Shown here piece after piece: positions 24,112 to 31,990 of a stretch of DNA of 64,000 nucleotides. The stretch is from Ferrovibrio sp. (GTDB lineage: Bacteria; Pseudomonadota; Alphaproteobacteria; Ferrovibrionales; Ferrovibrionaceae). The stretch covers positions 1 to 64,000 of the forward strand of contig NZ_JAGOLP010000003.1 of NCBI RefSeq assembly GCF_017994015.1, written 5' to 3'. Under the pieces are notes generated by a model that was not told where the DNA came from, did not search any database, and saw only the letters and a list, made by a program, of their open reading frames with translations. Within the stretch, counting starts at the first letter, position 1. The number at the start of each line of letters is the position of its first letter. The position numbers were made by a program, and so were the translations under genes.

Positions 24112-24639
24112 ATGGAACCTTCGATTCGCCGTTTGGTGACGCAATCGCCCTTCGGCCCGCTGACCCTGACCGAACGTGATGCCGCCTTGGTGGCGCTGGA
24201 TTGGGGTCGGCTGCCCGAAAGCGACGGCCCCAGCCCGTTGCTCTCTGCCGCCGCCGAGCAGCTTGAGGATTATTTTGACGGCCGGCTGAAACGCTTCGAT
24301 CTGGCGGCGATGCCGCGCGGCACCGATTTCCAGATCCGCGTCTGGCGCGCCTTGCAAGCCATTCCCTATGGCGAGACGATGACCTATGGCGAAATCGCCC
24401 GGGCACTGAAAAGCTCGGCCCGCGCAGTGGGCATGGCCTGCGGCGCCAATCCGCTGCCGATCATCGTGCCATGCCATCGTGTATTGGCGGAAAACGGCCT
24501 GGGCGGCTTTTCCGGCCTGGGCGGCATTGCCACCAAGCGCCGCCTGCTGGCCCTGGAAAACGACGCCGCCATGCCGCGCCGCCAGCCCAGCCTGTTTGAT
24601 CTGCCGCTGTTTTCCTATTCCGGCGCCACGGCTGTTTGA
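24112..24639 (+). CDS. ogt: Methylated-DNA--protein-cysteine methyltransferase (Ogt/MGMT)
   Basis: This 175-residue protein has the active-site motif IIVPCHRVL with the alkyl-acceptor Cys around residue 121. The DNA-binding helix-turn-helix region is TMTYGEIARALKSSARAVG, and the Asn hinge is at ACGANPLP. It repairs O6-alkylguanine by irreversible transfer to the Cys. The length and single-domain form match Ogt rather than Ada. It is separated from the upstream PIN toxin gene by 59 bp. Confidence 0.95.
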   Translation: MEPSIRRLVTQSPFGPLTLTERDAALVALDWGRLPESDGPSPLLSAAAEQLEDYFDGRLKRFDLAAMPRGTDFQIRVWRALQAIPYGETMTYGEIARALKSSARAVGMACGANPLPIIVPCHRVLAENGLGGFSGLGGIATKRRLLALENDAAMPRRQPSLFDLPLFSYSGATAV

Positions 24640-24715
24640 CCACCCTGCCTTGCCGTCTCTGCCCGCCAGACTATAAGCTTGGCAACAATCGCAATGACAC
24701 TTCAGGGAGGTTTCC

Positions 24716-25414
24716 ATGCCACGCATGATCAGTATCGCCGCGCAAGACGGCGGCAATTTTAACGCCTATCTGGCCGAGCCGGCCAGCCGCCAAGGCCCCG
24801 GCGTGCTGGTGATCCAGGAAATCTTCGGCATCAACACGGTGATGCGCGGCATCTGCGACGATCTGGCCCGCCAGGGTTATTATGCGCTCTGCCCAGACCT
24901 GTTCTGGCGCATTGAGCCGGGCCTGATGCTGGATGACCGGATCGAGCCGGATTTGCAGCGCGCCTTCCAGCTTTTTGGCCAGTTTGATCTGGACAAAGGC
25001 GTGGCAGACCTCAAGGCCGCCCTGCCGGTTTTGCGCGGCCTGCCCGGCGCCACCGGCAAGGTCGGCGCCGTGGGCTACTGTCTGGGCGGCCGCCTGGCCT
25101 ATCTGATGGCAACACGCAGCGACGTGGATTGCAGCACCGGTTTCTATGGCGTGTATCTGCAAAATCACCTGGATGAAGCCGCGCAGATCAAGAAGCCGCT
25201 GCTGCTGCATTGCGCCACCGAGGACAAGTTTGTGCCCAAGGATGCCCAAGCCCTGATCGCCGAGGGGCTGAAGGGGTATCCGCTGGTGACCCGGCATGAT
25301 TATGTCGGCCAGGACCATGCCTTTGCCCGTATTGGCGGCGAACATTACGACAAGGCCTCGGCCGATCTGGCCAACCAGCGCACCAGCGCTTTCTTCAAGC
25401 AGCATCTGGCCTGA
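24716..25414 (+). CDS. Dienelactone hydrolase family protein
   Basis: This 232-residue alpha/beta hydrolase carries the DLH triad. The nucleophile Cys is in GAVGYCLGGRLAYLM (residues about 117-131), the Asp is before KFVPKDAQ, and the His is in GQDHAFARIGG. The N-terminus LVIQEIFGINTVMRGICDDLA is typical of carboxymethylenebutenolidase-like enzymes. True substrate is unknown; no catechol pathway is nearby. An AGGGAGG ribosome-binding site precedes the ATG, and a terminator hairpin follows. Confidence 0.9.
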   Translation: MPRMISIAAQDGGNFNAYLAEPASRQGPGVLVIQEIFGINTVMRGICDDLARQGYYALCPDLFWRIEPGLMLDDRIEPDLQRAFQLFGQFDLDKGVADLKAALPVLRGLPGATGKVGAVGYCLGGRLAYLMATRSDVDCSTGFYGVYLQNHLDEAAQIKKPLLLHCATEDKFVPKDAQALIAEGLKGYPLVTRHDYVGQDHAFARIGGEHYDKASADLANQRTSAFFKQHLA

Positions 25415-25434
25415 GGCCACTTGTCGGTTCTGGC

Positions 25435-25466
25435 GCGGCGCCCTATCTGGGCGCCGCAAACTTTTT
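25435..25466 (+). terminator. Rho-independent terminator after the dienelactone hydrolase gene
   Basis: A nine-pair stem (GCGGCGCCC / GGGCGCCGC) with a TATCT loop is followed by AAACTTTTT. The T tract starts four bases after the stem, slightly displaced. Confidence 0.7.
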
Positions 25467-25490
25467 GAGCGCTTAAGGGGGACTTCTATC

Positions 25491-26462
25491 ATGGTGAAAG
25501 CAATCCGCTTCCATAAGACCGGCGGGCCGGATGTGATGCAGTGGGAAGACGTGGAAGTGGGCGCGCCCGGCCCGGGCCAGGTGCGGCTCAAAGCCACCGC
25601 CATCGGCCTGAATTATCTCGACACCTATCACCGCACCGGGCTTTATCCGCTGCCGCTGCCCTCCGGCATCGGCATGGAAGGCGCCGGCGTGATCACGGCT
25701 CTGGGCGAGGGCGTCAGCGGCTTTGCCGTCGGCGACCGCGTGGCCTATGCCTCGATCCTGGGTTCCTATGCCGAGGAGCGCCTCGCCCCGGCCGACAAGC
25801 TGGTGAAGCTGCCCGATAGCGTCAGCGACAATGTAGCCGCCGCCATCATGCTCAAGGGCATGACTGCCGAATACCTGCTGCTGCGCACCTTCAAGGTGAA
25901 GCCAGGCGACACCATCCTGTGGCATGCCGCCGCCGGCGGCGTCGGCCTGATCGCCTGCCAATGGGCCAAGCATCTCGGCGCCACCGTGATCGGCACTGTG
26001 GGCAGCGATGAAAAGGCCGAACTGGCTAAGGCGCATGGCTGCGACCATGTGATCAATTATTCGACGGAAAACTTCGTTGAGCGGGTCAAGGAAATCACCG
26101 GCGGCAAGGGCGTGCCGGTGGTGTATGACTCGGTTGGCAAGAGCACCTGGCCGGCGTCGCTGGATTGCCTGCAACCGCTTGGCATGATGGTCAGCTTCGG
26201 CAACGCTTCCGGCCCGATCCCGCCGGTGGAAGCCGGCATGCTGTCGGCCAAGGGCAGCCTGTTCTTCACCCGCCCGACCCTGATGACCTATGTCGCCCGG
26301 CGCGACTGGCTGGAAGCTTCGGCCGCCGCCCTGTTCGATGTGGTGGGCAAGGGCATCGTCAAGATCGAGATCAACCAGACCTATGCGCTGAAGGATGCCG
26401 TGCAGGCGCATATCGACCTGGAAGCGCGCAAGACCACCGGCAGCACCATTCTGCTGCCCTAA
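25491..26462 (+). CDS. Quinone oxidoreductase (zinc-independent MDR family)
   Basis: This 323-residue protein matches QOR1-type NADPH:quinone reductases. The N-terminal catalytic domain has GLNYLDTYHRTGLYPLPLP and GIGMEGAGVI; zinc-binding Cys residues are absent. The nucleotide-binding motif is HAAAGGVGLIACQWAK, and YDSVGKSTWPASLDCL follows. It reduces quinones with NADPH by one- or two-electron transfer. The start at 25491 follows AAGGGGGAC. It is followed by a long perfect hairpin at 26470. Confidence 0.93.
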   Translation: MVKAIRFHKTGGPDVMQWEDVEVGAPGPGQVRLKATAIGLNYLDTYHRTGLYPLPLPSGIGMEGAGVITALGEGVSGFAVGDRVAYASILGSYAEERLAPADKLVKLPDSVSDNVAAAIMLKGMTAEYLLLRTFKVKPGDTILWHAAAGGVGLIACQWAKHLGATVIGTVGSDEKAELAKAHGCDHVINYSTENFVERVKEITGGKGVPVVYDSVGKSTWPASLDCLQPLGMMVSFGNASGPIPPVEAGMLSAKGSLFFTRPTLMTYVARRDWLEASAAALFDVVGKGIVKIEINQTYALKDAVQAHIDLEARKTTGSTILLP

Positions 26463-26469
26463 CGCCATG

Positions 26470-26507
26470 GAGGTATCGCGTTACCAAGGCAGGTAACGCG
26501 ATACCTC
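26470..26507. repeat. Perfect 16-bp inverted repeat (hairpin) downstream of the quinone oxidoreductase
   Basis: Arms 26470-26485 and 26492-26507 are perfectly complementary with a six-base loop (AAGGCA). There is no T tract, so it is not a classical terminator. It could protect the mRNA end, stop transcription weakly, or be a repetitive extragenic palindrome. The arm begins GAGGTATCGCG. Confidence 0.75.
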
Positions 26508-26586
26508 GTTTGCCTCGCTCCAACCCGGAGACGTGGGTAAAAGAATACGCCTATCGCTTCATCGCGCCTTGAGTATGGTGCGCGCC

Positions 26587-27573
26587 ATGACCGACTTCCT
26601 CTCGCTTGCTGCCGGCAACCTGCTGTCACCGATGATCCTGTGCTTCGCGCTGGGAGCCATCGCCGCCTTGCTGCGTTCCGATCTGGAAATCCCCGAAGGC
26701 GCGGCCCGCGCCCTGGCGATTTACCTGATGTTTGCCATCGGCTTCAAAGGCGGCACAGCGATGCAGGGCGCGGCCGGCGGTACGGTGGCGCTGGGCATGT
26801 TCGCAGCACTTGCTCTCAGCTTTGCCCAGCCGTTGCTCGCTTTCCTGCTGCTGCGTGGATTATGGCGGCTTGACCGGCTGAATGCCGGTGCCATCGCGGC
26901 GCATTATGGCTCGGTCAGCGTTGTCACTTTCGTTACGGCGGCGGAATTCCTGCGCAGCCGCGATATCGCCTTTGAGGGCCATCTCGTGGCGATGCTGGCG
27001 CTGATGGAGACACCGGCGATTATCAGCGGCCTGCTGCTGGCTGGCGCGGCCCGCAGCCAGCATGGCAGCGCATCACAGCATGAGCGCGGCAGTTTCCTGC
27101 GTGAAGTGCTGGTGAACGGTTCGGTGATGCTGCTGCTCGGCGGCTTCGCCATCGGCTGGATCACTGGCGATGCCGGCATGGTAAAAGTGAAGCCATTCGT
27201 GCAGGATCTGTTCAATGGCGCGCTCTGTCTGTTTCTGCTGGATATGGGCCTTGTAGCCGTGCGTCAGGGCCGTGCAGCGCGCGGCTTGAAACCGGCCCTG
27301 CTGCTTTTTGGCATCGTCATGCCGTTGCTCGGCGCCATGCTCGGCCTGGGCCTCGGCAAGCTTCTTGGCCTCAGCCTCGGCGGCATCACGCTGCTTTCGG
27401 TGCTGGCGGCCTCGGCTTCCTACATAGCCGTGCCGGCAGCTTTGCGCCTGGCATTGCCGGCGGCCAATCCGGCCCTGTCAGTTACACTTTCGCTGGCAGT
27501 GACCTTCCCGTTTAATGTGGCAATCGGCCTGCCGCTTTATTTGAGCGCGGCGCGGCTTGTGGCGGGAGATTGA
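26587..27573 (+). CDS. SbtA-like sodium-dependent bicarbonate transporter
   Basis: This protein of about 328 residues has ten hydrophobic segments and the SbtA (DUF897) signatures: LARALAIYLMFAIGFKGG near the N-terminus and HYGSVSVVTFVTAAEFL with the bicarbonate/sodium-site residues. A C-terminal half repeat has ASASYIAVPAALRLALP. SbtA imports bicarbonate with sodium. It is best known from cyanobacteria, but many proteobacteria have homologues with untested substrates. The ATG at 26587 is preferred over 26575. A PII-like gene follows with 1 bp between them, as in cyanobacterial sbtAB. Confidence 0.88.
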   Translation: MTDFLSLAAGNLLSPMILCFALGAIAALLRSDLEIPEGAARALAIYLMFAIGFKGGTAMQGAAGGTVALGMFAALALSFAQPLLAFLLLRGLWRLDRLNAGAIAAHYGSVSVVTFVTAAEFLRSRDIAFEGHLVAMLALMETPAIISGLLLAGAARSQHGSASQHERGSFLREVLVNGSVMLLLGGFAIGWITGDAGMVKVKPFVQDLFNGALCLFLLDMGLVAVRQGRAARGLKPALLLFGIVMPLLGAMLGLGLGKLLGLSLGGITLLSVLAASASYIAVPAALRLALPAANPALSVTLSLAVTFPFNVAIGLPLYLSAARLVAGD

Positions 27574-27574
27574 C

Positions 27575-27889
27575 ATGAGCACGGAAATCCATCGCCGGCG
27601 CAAGATCGAGGTGATTGTCGAAGCGCCCCTGGCACGGGCGGTGATCGACTGGCTGGGCGAAAAAGGGGTGCGCGGCTATAGCCTGATCCCGCGTGTCTCC
27701 GGCGGCGGGCATCGCGGCGAACGTCTGACCGATGACGTGACCAAAGTGTTCGAGAATGTGCTGATCATCGCCATCGCGCCGGAAAATCTGGCACAGCAAA
27801 TCCTGCTTGGCTTCCACACCCGCTTCCCAAACGTGACCGGCATCGTCTACCTGTCCGATGTTGACGTGGCACGTTCCGAGCATTTTTAA
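27575..27889 (+). CDS. SbtB-like PII-family regulator
   Basis: This 104-residue protein is a small PII-like ferredoxin-fold regulator: RRKIEVIVEAPLARAVIDWLGEKGVRGYSLIPRVSGGGHRGERL, where the Gly-rich part is the T-loop region. TKVFENVLIIAIAPE and VTGIVYLSDVDVARSEHF follow. It lacks the C-terminal Cys-containing loop of cyanobacterial SbtB and the Tyr of uridylylated GlnB. It probably binds nucleotides and gates the adjacent SbtA-like transporter. The ATG at 27575 starts 1 bp after the transporter stop. Confidence 0.85.
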   Translation: MSTEIHRRRKIEVIVEAPLARAVIDWLGEKGVRGYSLIPRVSGGGHRGERLTDDVTKVFENVLIIAIAPENLAQQILLGFHTRFPNVTGIVYLSDVDVARSEHF

Positions 27890-28018
27890 CGCCGACTGCA
27901 TCCATCCGCGCTTTTTTGTCGCGTATCGCTGAGCCCCTCAGCCTTTGCCGAAGCCGTGCGGCTAAGCTATCCTCTTGGCGTTGTTGCGATTGAAACTCAA
28001 ACAAAACAAGCCGGACAA

Positions 28019-28768
28019 ATGACTGATCCAGCCCAAGCCGCCGCCAAGCCCAGCCCCGCCCAACAGGCCCGCGCCCTGGCCCGCGCCTGCCGCAAGGCGG
28101 TGCTGGCGACAATGCTTCAGCCAGCCGAACCGGGTGGGCCTGCGCTGCCTTATGCCTCGCTGGTGCTGGTGGCGTTTGACCACGACGCGACGCCGCTCTT
28201 GTTGATTTCGCAACTGGCCGAGCATACCCGCAACATCCTGGCAGCGCCCGAGGTGAGCCTGCTTTGCGACGGCACCGAGGGCTATGCCGAGCCGCTGACC
28301 GGCCCGCGCGCCACCCTGCTGGCGCGGGCCGAACTGACCGAGGATCCGCGCCACCGCGCCCGTTTCCTGGCGCGCCATCCGGGCGCGGCCCTGTATGCCG
28401 ATTTCAAGGATTTTGCTTTTTACAAACTGACTGTCAGCCGCGCCCATATCGTCGCCGGCTTTGGCCGCATCCACTGGTTCGACGATTACCGCTATACGGC
28501 AGACTGGGCGGCCTTGGCCGAAGCCGAGGCCGGCATCGTGGCGCATATGAATGACGATCATGCCGATGCGGTGCAGCTTTATGCCGGCAAGCTGCTCGGC
28601 CTTGGCGGCGAAGGCTGGCAGCTTTGTGGTGTCGACCCCGAAGGCGCCGACCTGATCAGCCCGGAGGGCCTATTGGCGCGCCTGGCCTTCGACAAGCCGG
28701 TGCGTGATGCCGAAGGCGCCCGCGTGGAGCTGGTGCGGCTGGTGAAACGGGCGCGGCAGGCGCCATAA
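28019..28768 (+). CDS. HugZ-like haem-binding / pyridoxamine-phosphate-oxidase-fold protein
   Basis: This 249-residue protein has an N-terminal split-barrel domain (LPYASLVLVAFDHDATPLLLISQLAEHTRNI) and a C-terminal DUF2470 domain (IVAHMNDDHADAVQLYAGKLLG). This combination is that of HugZ/HutZ-type haem utilisation proteins, some of which degrade haem. FAFYKLTVSRAHIVAGFGRIHWFD is also characteristic. The start at 28019 has only a weak ribosome-binding site. Neighbours give no haem-uptake context, so a haem role is family-based. Confidence 0.87.
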   Translation: MTDPAQAAAKPSPAQQARALARACRKAVLATMLQPAEPGGPALPYASLVLVAFDHDATPLLLISQLAEHTRNILAAPEVSLLCDGTEGYAEPLTGPRATLLARAELTEDPRHRARFLARHPGAALYADFKDFAFYKLTVSRAHIVAGFGRIHWFDDYRYTADWAALAEAEAGIVAHMNDDHADAVQLYAGKLLGLGGEGWQLCGVDPEGADLISPEGLLARLAFDKPVRDAEGARVELVRLVKRARQAP

Positions 28769-28773
28769 GCTTT

Positions 28774-28809
28774 GCCCGCCATTCCTATCCAATCTGGGGA
28801 ATGGCGGGC
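28774..28809. terminator. Hairpin between convergent hugZ-like and metQ genes
   Basis: Perfect 12-base arms GCCCGCCATTCC / GGAATGGCGGGC enclose a 12-base loop. It sits exactly between convergent stop codons and can serve both strands, although T tracts are short. Confidence 0.65.
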
Positions 28810-28816
28810 GTTTGGC

Positions 28817-29608
28817 TTACCAGGCGGTGGCAACCGCCTTCTGGAATTTGGTCTCGACAAAATCCTTCACTTCCGGCGAGCGATAGGCCTTCACCAGCTT
28901 GGCGACAAAGGGCTTGTCCTTGTCCTTTTCCTGCACCACCAGGATATTCATGTAAGGCGAGCGGGCATCCTCGATGGCGATGGCATCGCGGGTCGGCTGC
29001 AAACCGGCGGGAATGGCGTAATTGGTGTTCACTGCCGCCGCATCCAGCTCGTCGAGCGCGCGCGGCAATTGCGCCGCATCCAGTTCGACAATGCGATACT
29101 TCTTCAGGTTCTCCGTCACATCCAGCGGCGAGGCCTTCAGTCCGGCGGCCGGATTGAGCTTGATGGCACCGGCGCTTTGCAGCAGCAGCAGGGCGCGGCC
29201 GCCATTGGTGGGATCGTTCGGGATGCCGATGCGGGCGCCGTTCGGCAGGTCGGCCAGGCTCTTCACCTTCTTGGAATAGACGCCCATCGGGAACACCACG
29301 GTCTGCGCCACGGTGAGCAGCTTGTAGCCGCGATCCTTGATCTGGTTATCCAGATAGGGCTGGTGCTGGAAGGAATTGGCATCCAGGTCGCCGACATTCA
29401 GCGCGGCATTGGGCTGCACATAATCGCTGAATTCGATGATCTGGATTTGCAGCCCGTCACGCGCCGCGACCTGCTTCACCACATCAAGAATCTGGGCATG
29501 CGGGCCGGGGGTGACGCCAACCTTGATCGGCTTGTCCTGGGCTTGGCCCAGGGTGGGAATAAGCAGCGCGGCCAAGCCGGCAGCGAGCAGGAAACGACGG
29601 GTGGACAT
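28817..29608 (-). CDS. metQ: MetQ-like methionine ABC transporter substrate-binding protein
   Basis: This 263-residue NlpA/MetQ-family protein has an ordinary cleavable signal peptide (MSTRRFLLAAGLAALLIPTLGQA) with no lipobox Cys, unlike E. coli MetQ. The mature part has KPIKVGVTPGPHAQILDVVKQ, the substrate-site FQHQPYLDNQ and GARIGIPNDPTNGGRALLLLQ. It should bind D/L-methionine or its derivatives in the periplasm. The start is at 29608 with AAAGGTGC upstream. It is the third gene of metN-metI-metQ. Confidence 0.93.
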   Translation of the reverse strand: MSTRRFLLAAGLAALLIPTLGQAQDKPIKVGVTPGPHAQILDVVKQVAARDGLQIQIIEFSDYVQPNAALNVGDLDANSFQHQPYLDNQIKDRGYKLLTVAQTVVFPMGVYSKKVKSLADLPNGARIGIPNDPTNGGRALLLLQSAGAIKLNPAAGLKASPLDVTENLKKYRIVELDAAQLPRALDELDAAAVNTNYAIPAGLQPTRDAIAIEDARSPYMNILVVQEKDKDKPFVAKLVKAYRSPEVKDFVETKFQKAVATAW

Positions 29609-29668
29609 GGGAAGCACCTTTCTTGGTCTTTGTTTGCGAGACATTGTTACTCTGGAAATGAACTGCGG

Positions 29669-30322
29669 TTAGCGATGCGCCAGGCGGCGCACCAAGCGGT
29701 CGCCGAGCGACTGCACACCCTGCACAAAGACGATCAGCACGATCACCACGGCGGCCATCACTTCAGGCTGGAAACGCTGGTAGCCATAGCGGATACCGAG
29801 ATCGCCAAGGCCGCCGCCGCCAACTGCGCCGGCCATCGCCGAATAACCGATCAGGCTGACCAGGGTGATGGTGAAGCCGGCAACAATACCGGGCAGCGCC
29901 TCGGGCACCAGCACTTTGCGCACGATCTGCCAGGGCGTGGCGCCCATTGCTTCGGCGGCTTCGATCAGGCCACGCGGCACTTCGCGGAGGGCGGTTTCCA
30001 CCAACCGGGCGATGAACGGAACCGCCGCAATGGTGAGCGGCACGATCGCCGCCAGCGTGCCGATCGACGTGCCAACCACTAGGCGGGTGAACGGGATCAC
30101 CGCCACCATCAGGATGATGAAGGGCGTGGAGCGCGCCGCATTGACCAAGGCGCCCAGCACACGGTTGAGCGGCAGGTTTTGCAGGATATGGCCACGATCC
30201 GTCACCACCAGCACAACACCCAGCGGCAGGCCGAGTAGGGCCGCGATCAGGCCGGACACGCCAACCATCAGCGCGGTTTCAATCAGCGCATCAACCAGCA
30301 GCGCGAGCAAGGCGGACGACAT
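29669..30322 (-). CDS. metI: MetI-like methionine ABC transporter permease
   Basis: This 217-residue permease has exactly the length of E. coli MetI and five membrane segments. The EAA-loop motif is [31 protein letters not shown], where the ATPase docks. Also typical is [22 protein letters not shown]. The start at 30322 overlaps the end of metN by 32 bases, so translation is likely coupled. It forms the membrane channel of the MetNIQ importer. Confidence 0.95.
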   Translation of the reverse strand: MSSALLALLVDALIETALMVGVSGLIAALLGLPLGVVLVVTDRGHILQNLPLNRVLGALVNAARSTPFIILMVAVIPFTRLVVGTSIGTLAAIVPLTIAAVPFIARLVETALREVPRGLIEAAEAMGATPWQIVRKVLVPEALPGIVAGFTITLVSLIGYSAMAGAVGGGGLGDLGIRYGYQRFQPEVMAAVVIVLIVFVQGVQSLGDRLVRRLAHR

Positions 30323-31376
30323 CGCCGATCTCCTTTTCCGAGAGGGTTTCTACACCAAGCTGCTGCCCGGCCAGATACTGGGTGGCGGCATCAAGCTGTG
30401 CCGGCGCGCCGCGCAATTCCACCACCAGATTGCCGAAGGGCCGGCCCTGGATTTCATCCAGGCGGCCATGCAGCAGGTTGAAATCCAGATCGAAGCGGCG
30501 GATCAGCGCCGACAGAACCGGGCTTTCGGCATTGCCGCCAGTGAAGCGCATGCGCAGCACGCGGCGCTGCTGACCATTGCCGAGGCCTGCCGGTGCCGCA
30601 TCGGCGATCAGGCGTTGCAGGCTTGGCGGCAGGTCGCCGCCCACCAGTTCAGCCACAAAACGCTGCGTGGTCGGCGCCTGCGGCGCGGTGAACACATCAT
30701 AGACCGGGCCTTGCTCGATGATGCGGCCCTGCTCCAGCACGGCCACCCGATCAGCCACTTCCTTGATCACACTCATCTCATGCGTGATCAGCACGATGGT
30801 GAGGCCAAGCCGCGCATTGATATCCTTGAGCAAACCCAGGATCGAGCGGGTTGTCTCGGGATCAAGCGCCGAAGTCGCCTCGTCCGAAAGCAGCACACGC
30901 GGCTGGTTGGCCAGGGCGCGGGCGATGCCGACACGCTGCTTCTGCCCGCCCGATAATTCCGCCGGAAACCGTTCGCGCTTGTCGGCCAGGCCAACCAGAT
31001 CAAGCAACGGCTCGACAATGGCCTGGATGCCCTTGCGGCTTTCGCCGCGCAATTCCAGCGGCAAGGCCACATTGTCATACACACTGCGTGTCGAGAGCAG
31101 GTTGAAATGCTGGAAGATCATGCCGATCTCGTGCCGGGCGCGGCGCAAAGATGCCGGCGGCAAAGCCGTCAGGTCACGGCCGCCGACCCGGACATTGCCG
31201 CGGTCCGGCCGCTCCAGCAGATTGATCAGGCGGATCAGCGTGGATTTGCCAGCGCCGCTTTTGCCGATGATGCCGAAGATTTCGCCTTCGCGGATGCTCA
31301 GGTCGATATCGCTCAGCGCCACAACCGGGCCTTGCGGCGTGACATAACTCTTGGTGATGTTTTGAAGCTGGATCAT
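30291..31376 (-). CDS. metN: MetN-like methionine ABC transporter ATPase
   Basis: This 361-residue ATPase has Walker [15 protein letters not shown] (residues about 36-49), the Q-loop [17 protein letters not shown], the signature [15 protein letters not shown] and Walker [15 protein letters not shown]. The C-terminal NIL domain (residues about 270-350) is the methionine-sensing transinhibition domain. It energises uptake through MetI. Upstream on the same strand are a 13-bp hairpin, a small unknown gene and a long regulatory leader. Confidence 0.96.
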   Translation of the reverse strand: MIQLQNITKSYVTPQGPVVALSDIDLSIREGEIFGIIGKSGAGKSTLIRLINLLERPDRGNVRVGGRDLTALPPASLRRARHEIGMIFQHFNLLSTRSVYDNVALPLELRGESRKGIQAIVEPLLDLVGLADKRERFPAELSGGQKQRVGIARALANQPRVLLSDEATSALDPETTRSILGLLKDINARLGLTIVLITHEMSVIKEVADRVAVLEQGRIIEQGPVYDVFTAPQAPTTQRFVAELVGGDLPPSLQRLIADAAPAGLGNGQQRRVLRMRFTGGNAESPVLSALIRRFDLDFNLLHGRLDEIQGRPFGNLVVELRGAPAQLDAATQYLAGQQLGVETLSEKEIGDVVRLARAAG

Positions 31377-31392
31377 GGAAAATAAACCTCGC

Positions 31393-31434
31393 GCCCGGTG
31401 CCGCCGTTAAGCCAATGCTTTGGCGGCACCGGGC
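31393..31434 (-). other. 13-bp perfect stem-loop between the 107-aa ORF and metN
   Basis: GCCCGGTGCCGCC and its perfect complement GGCGGCACCGGGC flank a 16-base loop. On the minus strand GGTTTATTTT follows, a weak T stretch, and metN starts 17 bases after the stem. It could be an attenuator, an mRNA processing site, or a ribosome-binding control element. Confidence 0.6.
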
Positions 31435-31452
31435 TGATATTGCTACAGCTAT

Positions 31453-31776
31453 TCAGCGATCAAAAGGCAGCAGGCTGAGCGACAGCAGGCTGGGCGCGAC
31501 CTGCCAATCCGGCGGCAGGGCCAGCGGGTCGGCCAGCGATGCGGCATCGCGCCCGCCTGCCGGGCTGCTCTTTTCCTCGCGGGCCGATGCCTGCGCCAGC
31601 AATTGCGCCGCCGCGCGCTCGGCCTCGGCCGGGCGCCGGAACAGCCGGTTTTCAATGGCGGCAAACAATGCATGGGCGGCAAAGAAACGGAAGCCGCCAC
31701 GCTCGCGCAGCACCAGGCCGGCATCAACCTGGCGCTGGAATGGATCGGTGGCTTCGATGAGATAGGCTTCAGACAT
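31453..31776 (-). CDS. Small hypothetical protein upstream of metN
   Basis: This 107-residue soluble protein has no recognisable domain. The start at 31776 follows AGAGG by seven bases. The N-terminus is helical and charged (YLIEATDPFQRQVDAGLVLRERGGFRFFAAHALFAAIENRLF); the C-terminus is low complexity. It lies between a regulatory leader and metN, so it is likely the first structural gene of the transporter operon. The N-terminal phrase ATDPFQRQVDAGLVLR hints at a tightly folded small protein, but I assign no function. Confidence 0.6.
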   Translation of the reverse strand: MSEAYLIEATDPFQRQVDAGLVLRERGGFRFFAAHALFAAIENRLFRRPAEAERAAAQLLAQASAREEKSSPAGGRDAASLADPLALPPDWQVAPSLLSLSLLPFDR

Positions 31777-31830
31777 GGGGGAACCTCTATATCGGGATGT
31801 TGGCTTTGATCTGGCGAAGGGCGAGCGGGA

Positions 31831-31881
31831 TCAGGCGCAACAACAACAGAGGCGGAGGGGGCTGGCGAAAAAACCAATCAT
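31831..31881 (-). CDS. Putative 16-residue poly-cysteine leader peptide
   Basis: An ATG at 31881 with GAGGTG five bases upstream opens a 16-codon frame ending at TGA: MIGFFASPLRLCCCCA. Four consecutive Cys codons (TGT TGT TGT TGC, 31837-31848) are its only special feature. The bases GCCTCTGT at 31846-31853, just before and at the first Cys codon, can pair over eight positions (including two G-U pairs) with ATAGAGGT at 31783-31790, which is the Shine-Dalgarno sequence of the next gene. Ribosome stalling at Cys codons could therefore free that site. Poly-Cys leader ORFs are known in mycobacteria; its function here is inference. Confidence 0.6.
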   Translation of the reverse strand: MIGFFASPLRLCCCCA

Positions 31882-31929
31882 GGCGGCACCTCAGACATCA
31901 GAACGGGGACCACGATCCGGGTTTCTGCC

Positions 31930-31990
31930 GGCGTGACGCTTTAGCGGATCAGACACGGCGCAAGCTGCCCCTCAAATTCCCGCAGGAGAA
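31930..31990 (-). ncRNA. Candidate SAM-II-like riboswitch element in the met leader
   Basis: On the minus strand the blocks GGAATTTGAG, then CAGCTTGC, a G/C stem partner GCCGTG, and the terminal GCTAAAGCG appear in the order of SAM-II riboswitches (ATTTG, CTTGC, GCTAAA). CTGCGG can pair with CCGTG only using wobble pairs, and the spacing before GCTAAA is about three bases shorter than I expect. Location upstream of methionine-uptake genes supports it. A covariance-model scan is needed, so confidence is moderate. Confidence 0.42.
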
